A DNA stretch of 64,000 nucleotides from Oharaeibacter diazotrophicus (GTDB lineage: Bacteria; Pseudomonadota; Alphaproteobacteria; Rhizobiales; Pleomorphomonadaceae), in the NCBI RefSeq assembly GCF_004362745.1, contig NZ_SNXY01000013.1, positions 1-64,000 on the forward strand, read 5' to 3'. The notes below the pieces were generated by a model that was not told where the DNA came from, did not search any database, and saw nothing but the letters and a program-made list of their open reading frames with translations. This document shows, one piece after another, positions 63,984 to 64,000 of the stretch (the first letter of the stretch is position 1; each line of letters opens with the position of its first letter). The position numbers were made by a program, and so were the translations under genes.

Positions 63984-64000
63984 ATGTCTCTCAACATCAA
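63984..64000 (+). CDS. First codons of a gene running off the right edge
   Basis: ATG at 63984 follows GGGGAG at about 8 bases and reads M-S-L-N-I before the window ends. This is too short to identify. The sequence MSLNI also begins many flagellins, but five residues prove nothing. Confidence 0.3.

Noticed and set aside
63984-64000. Flagellin gene start
   Set aside because: Only five residues are visible; no flagellar neighbour supports it.

Overview
The window is very GC-rich, densely coded DNA with the gene content of a heterotrophic alphaproteobacterium. The order Hyphomicrobiales (Rhizobiales) is most likely, judging by the GlpS-type polyol ABC importer, a UrtABCDE/Fmd-type amide importer, the YtfQRT-YjfF sugar importer, a NicAB-type hydroxylase and a 6-hydroxynicotinate reductase cluster. 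No rRNA, tRNA, CRISPR array, transposase or prophage gene was recognised. Almost every gene belongs to small-molecule uptake and catabolism, arranged as regulator-plus-operon blocks.

Layout. (1) 1-4.7 kb: polyol/glycerol block, with a cut-off glpS and an FGGY kinase on the minus strand, and a GlpD dehydrogenase and a GntR/HutC regulator on the plus strand. The divergent promoter carries a 12-bp operator-like sequence in two inverted copies. (2) 5.1-9.2 kb: nicA/nicB-like nicotinate hydroxylase. (3) 9.3-10.0 kb: a small AT-rich islet. (4) 10.0-16.8 kb: fpr, a large glycoside hydrolase, an isochorismatase-family hydrolase and a GH3 beta-glucosidase. (5) 16.9-20.0 kb: D-alanine catabolism (alr, dadA, divergent Lrp-type regulator). 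(6) 20.2-21.2 kb: an AbiEii-like nucleotidyltransferase with a 73-residue partner. (7) 22.0-35.7 kb: an amide/urea nitrogen island containing an amidase, a five-part amide importer, an AmiC-like sensor, a MarR regulator and a divergent urease operon ureE-F-AB-C-G-D. (8) 36.2-43.5 kb: SorC regulator, a split E2 (alpha/beta hydrolase plus free lipoyl domain), a fused E1 alpha-beta 2-oxo acid/acetoin-type dehydrogenase, and a divergent xylulokinase-like kinase with a BASS transporter. (9) 43.5-52.5 kb: ferredoxin reductase, two amidases and a YtfQRT-YjfF sugar importer. (10) 53.5-62.2 kb: LysR regulator, 6-hydroxynicotinate reductase, UPF0280, DUF1185, hydantoinase/oxoprolinase A and B, and a MarR regulator, which together look like a reductive N-heterocycle pathway. 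(11) 62.4-64 kb: a secreted alpha/beta hydrolase, an Imm63-like immunity protein and the first codons of another gene.

How it works together. Blocks 2 and 10 could form one pathway (nicotinate to 6-hydroxynicotinate to reduced lactam to ring opening), and blocks 7 and 9 release ammonia from amides and urea. The most unusual structural feature is a family of dispersed palindromic repeats. Two copies are intergenic, and one 225-bp copy with 20-bp terminal inverted repeats sits in frame inside the glycoside hydrolase gene. Three AT-rich or immunity-like orphan genes (about 9.3, 52.8 and 63.3 kb) stand out as probable acquisitions.
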